Assembly (NCBI GenBank): GCA_015056325.1
Contig: SVGL01000008.1
Span: 62,001 to 126,000, forward strand
Direction of reading: 5' to 3'
Length of the DNA stretch: 64,000 nucleotides
DNA from: Clostridiales bacterium
GTDB lineage: Bacteria; Bacillota; Clostridia; Christensenellales; Aristaeellaceae
Numbering within the stretch: position 1 is the first letter of the stretch; every line of letters starts with the position of its first letter. The translations under genes were made by a program, and so were the position numbers. The notes under the pieces were generated by a model. It was not told the origin of the DNA. It saw only the letters and a list, made by a program, of their open reading frames with translations, and did not search any database. Below, piece after piece: positions 63,174 to 64,000 of this stretch.

Positions 63174-64000
63174 TTATGCTGCAAGCTTTGCGGAGACCTT
63201 CCTCCGCCAGGCGAAATAGCGCATCAGGCAGCTCAGGCCGCTGATGACCCAGGTCACACCGGCCGTCCACCAGATGCCCCACATGCCCACACCGGGGATC
63301 AGCACCACCAGCAGCGGCAGTCCGATGCGGCAGATGACCTCCACAACGCCATTGATGAAGGCAAAGAGCGCATCGCCGATGCCATTGAGGATGCCGCGGC
63401 ACATGTTGATCAGCGCGAGGAAAATGTAGAACCAGCTGGTCAGCCGCAGGGCCTGGGCGCCGATATCGATAACCACGGTCTCCTTGACAAACATGCGCAT
63501 GATCGGCGCGCTGAAAACCTGGTAGGCGGTCATCATCACCACCGTGAAGACGGCAGAGATCAGCATGCCGTGCTTCAGGCCGTCCTTGACGCGATGGAGG
63601 TTGCCCGCGCCGTAGTTTTGCCCGGCATAGGTGGCAAGCGCCGCACTGATGGAGCCGTAGGGCAGGTGCACCAGATTTTCCACGCGGTTGGTGGCGGTAA
63701 AGGCAGCCATCGCGTCAGCGCCGAAGGAATTCACAAATGCCTGCAGGGCCGAAGTGGACAGCGCCACCATGGACCACTGCATCGCCAGCGGCAGACCCAG
63801 GCGCACGGACTTGCCGATCACTCGCCAGTCGGGCGTGAAATCCTCCCGGGCAAGCTGGAAATATGGATTGCACTTGAGCGCATACAGCATGCAGCCCACA
63901 CCCGCGATGATCTGCGCAATAATCGTTGCCAGCGCCGCGCCGAATACGCCCATGCCCCATACATTCACACACAGGAGGTCAAGGCCGATGTTCAGTATGC
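63174..64000 (-). CDS. MATE-family efflux transporter (5' part beyond the window)
   Basis: The frame is open to the right edge; the visible part is the C-terminal 275 residues of an approximately 450-residue multidrug and toxin extrusion transporter. The edge reads ILNIGLDLLCVNVWGMGVFG, the usual NxxLDxxxI...GxGVxGAA block of the MATE N-lobe end, and then VALSTSALQAFVNSFGADAMAAF, the second-lobe start. Members exchange drugs or metabolites for Na+ or H+. The GTG at 63968 is internal and not the true start. Confidence 0.85.
   Translation of the reverse strand, partial: ILNIGLDLLCVNVWGMGVFGAALATIIAQIIAGVGCMLYALKCNPYFQLAREDFTPDWRVIGKSVRLGLPLAMQWSMVALSTSALQAFVNSFGADAMAAFTATNRVENLVHLPYGSISAALATYAGQNYGAGNLHRVKDGLKHGMLISAVFTVVMMTAYQVFSAPIMRMFVKETVVIDIGAQALRLTSWFYIFLALINMCRGILNGIGDALFAFINGVVEVICRIGLPLLVVLIPGVGMWGIWWTAGVTWVISGLSCLMRYFAWRRKVSAKLAA

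Overview
The window is a GC-rich chromosomal segment (roughly 60-65 % by eye) of a spore-forming Gram-positive clostridium, probably an uncultured gut- or rumen-type member of Bacillota/Clostridia. Reasons: SpoIVB (43394-44632), CwlD (53875-54687) and a Spo0A-type effector domain (28890-29579); strong AGGAGG-type ribosome binding sites; sigma-A promoters of TTGACA-17-TATAAT type; ECF-type vitamin transporter S components; many secreted proteins with short signal peptides; and polysaccharide enzymes (GH78, GH36, GH92). No tRNA, rRNA, CRISPR array, transposase or phage gene was found. The exact lineage cannot be fixed from the sequence.

Layout. 1-9.5 kb: a GtrA protein, a histidine phosphatase, then a run of secreted proteins with two clostripain (C11) peptidases. 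9.5-11.7 kb: a GH78 rhamnosidase broken by a one-base frameshift. 11.8-14.6 kb: NUDIX, GNAT, a split ThrE-type exporter and rlmH. 14.7-17.7 kb: a structured leader, an ECF-S gene with coaX, then homoserine dehydrogenase. 17.8-24.6 kb: small regulators, an L,D-transpeptidase, several unknown membrane proteins and a divergent PRPP synthase. 24.9-32.6 kb: a MORN-repeat zincin, YitT, NusG-II and Gx-type proteins, the Spo0A-like regulator, NUDIX, an esterase, a P-loop/CYTH protein and an ECF-S protein. 32.7-41.8 kb: carbohydrate use (GPH symporter, alpha-galactosidase, PfkB kinase, phosphohexomutase, GH92 mannosidase). 42.1-46.4 kb: an AT-richer unknown gene between two copies of the 3' end of spoIVB, then the cinA, Ste24-type protease and spoIVB group on the minus strand. 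46.4-47 kb: an apparently gene-free stretch that begins with a consensus promoter bearing LexA-like boxes. 47-53.3 kb: an MFS transporter, a YeeE/YedE pair, pcp and an AraC regulator. 53.5-53.7 kb: a dense DnaA-box cluster. 53.9-64 kb: cwlD, two large secreted leucine-rich-repeat proteins (one with a dockerin, one with a metallopeptidase), an RluD-type synthase, lspA, an esterase, an ECF sigma/anti-sigma pair and a MATE exporter cut by the right edge.

How it fits together. The secreted peptidases, LRR proteins and esterase look like a surface and secretome toolkit. The GH36/GPH and PfkB genes form a divergent sugar-use locus with two mirror-image promoters. coaX plus its ECF-S neighbour suggests pantothenate uptake followed by phosphorylation.

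The most unusual content is outside ordinary genes: three families of palindromic repeats, the DnaA-box cluster far from any dnaA, an SOS-type promoter with no evident gene, a gene flanked by 62-bp direct repeats copied from spoIVB, and two genes whose Shine-Dalgarno is buried in a stem.
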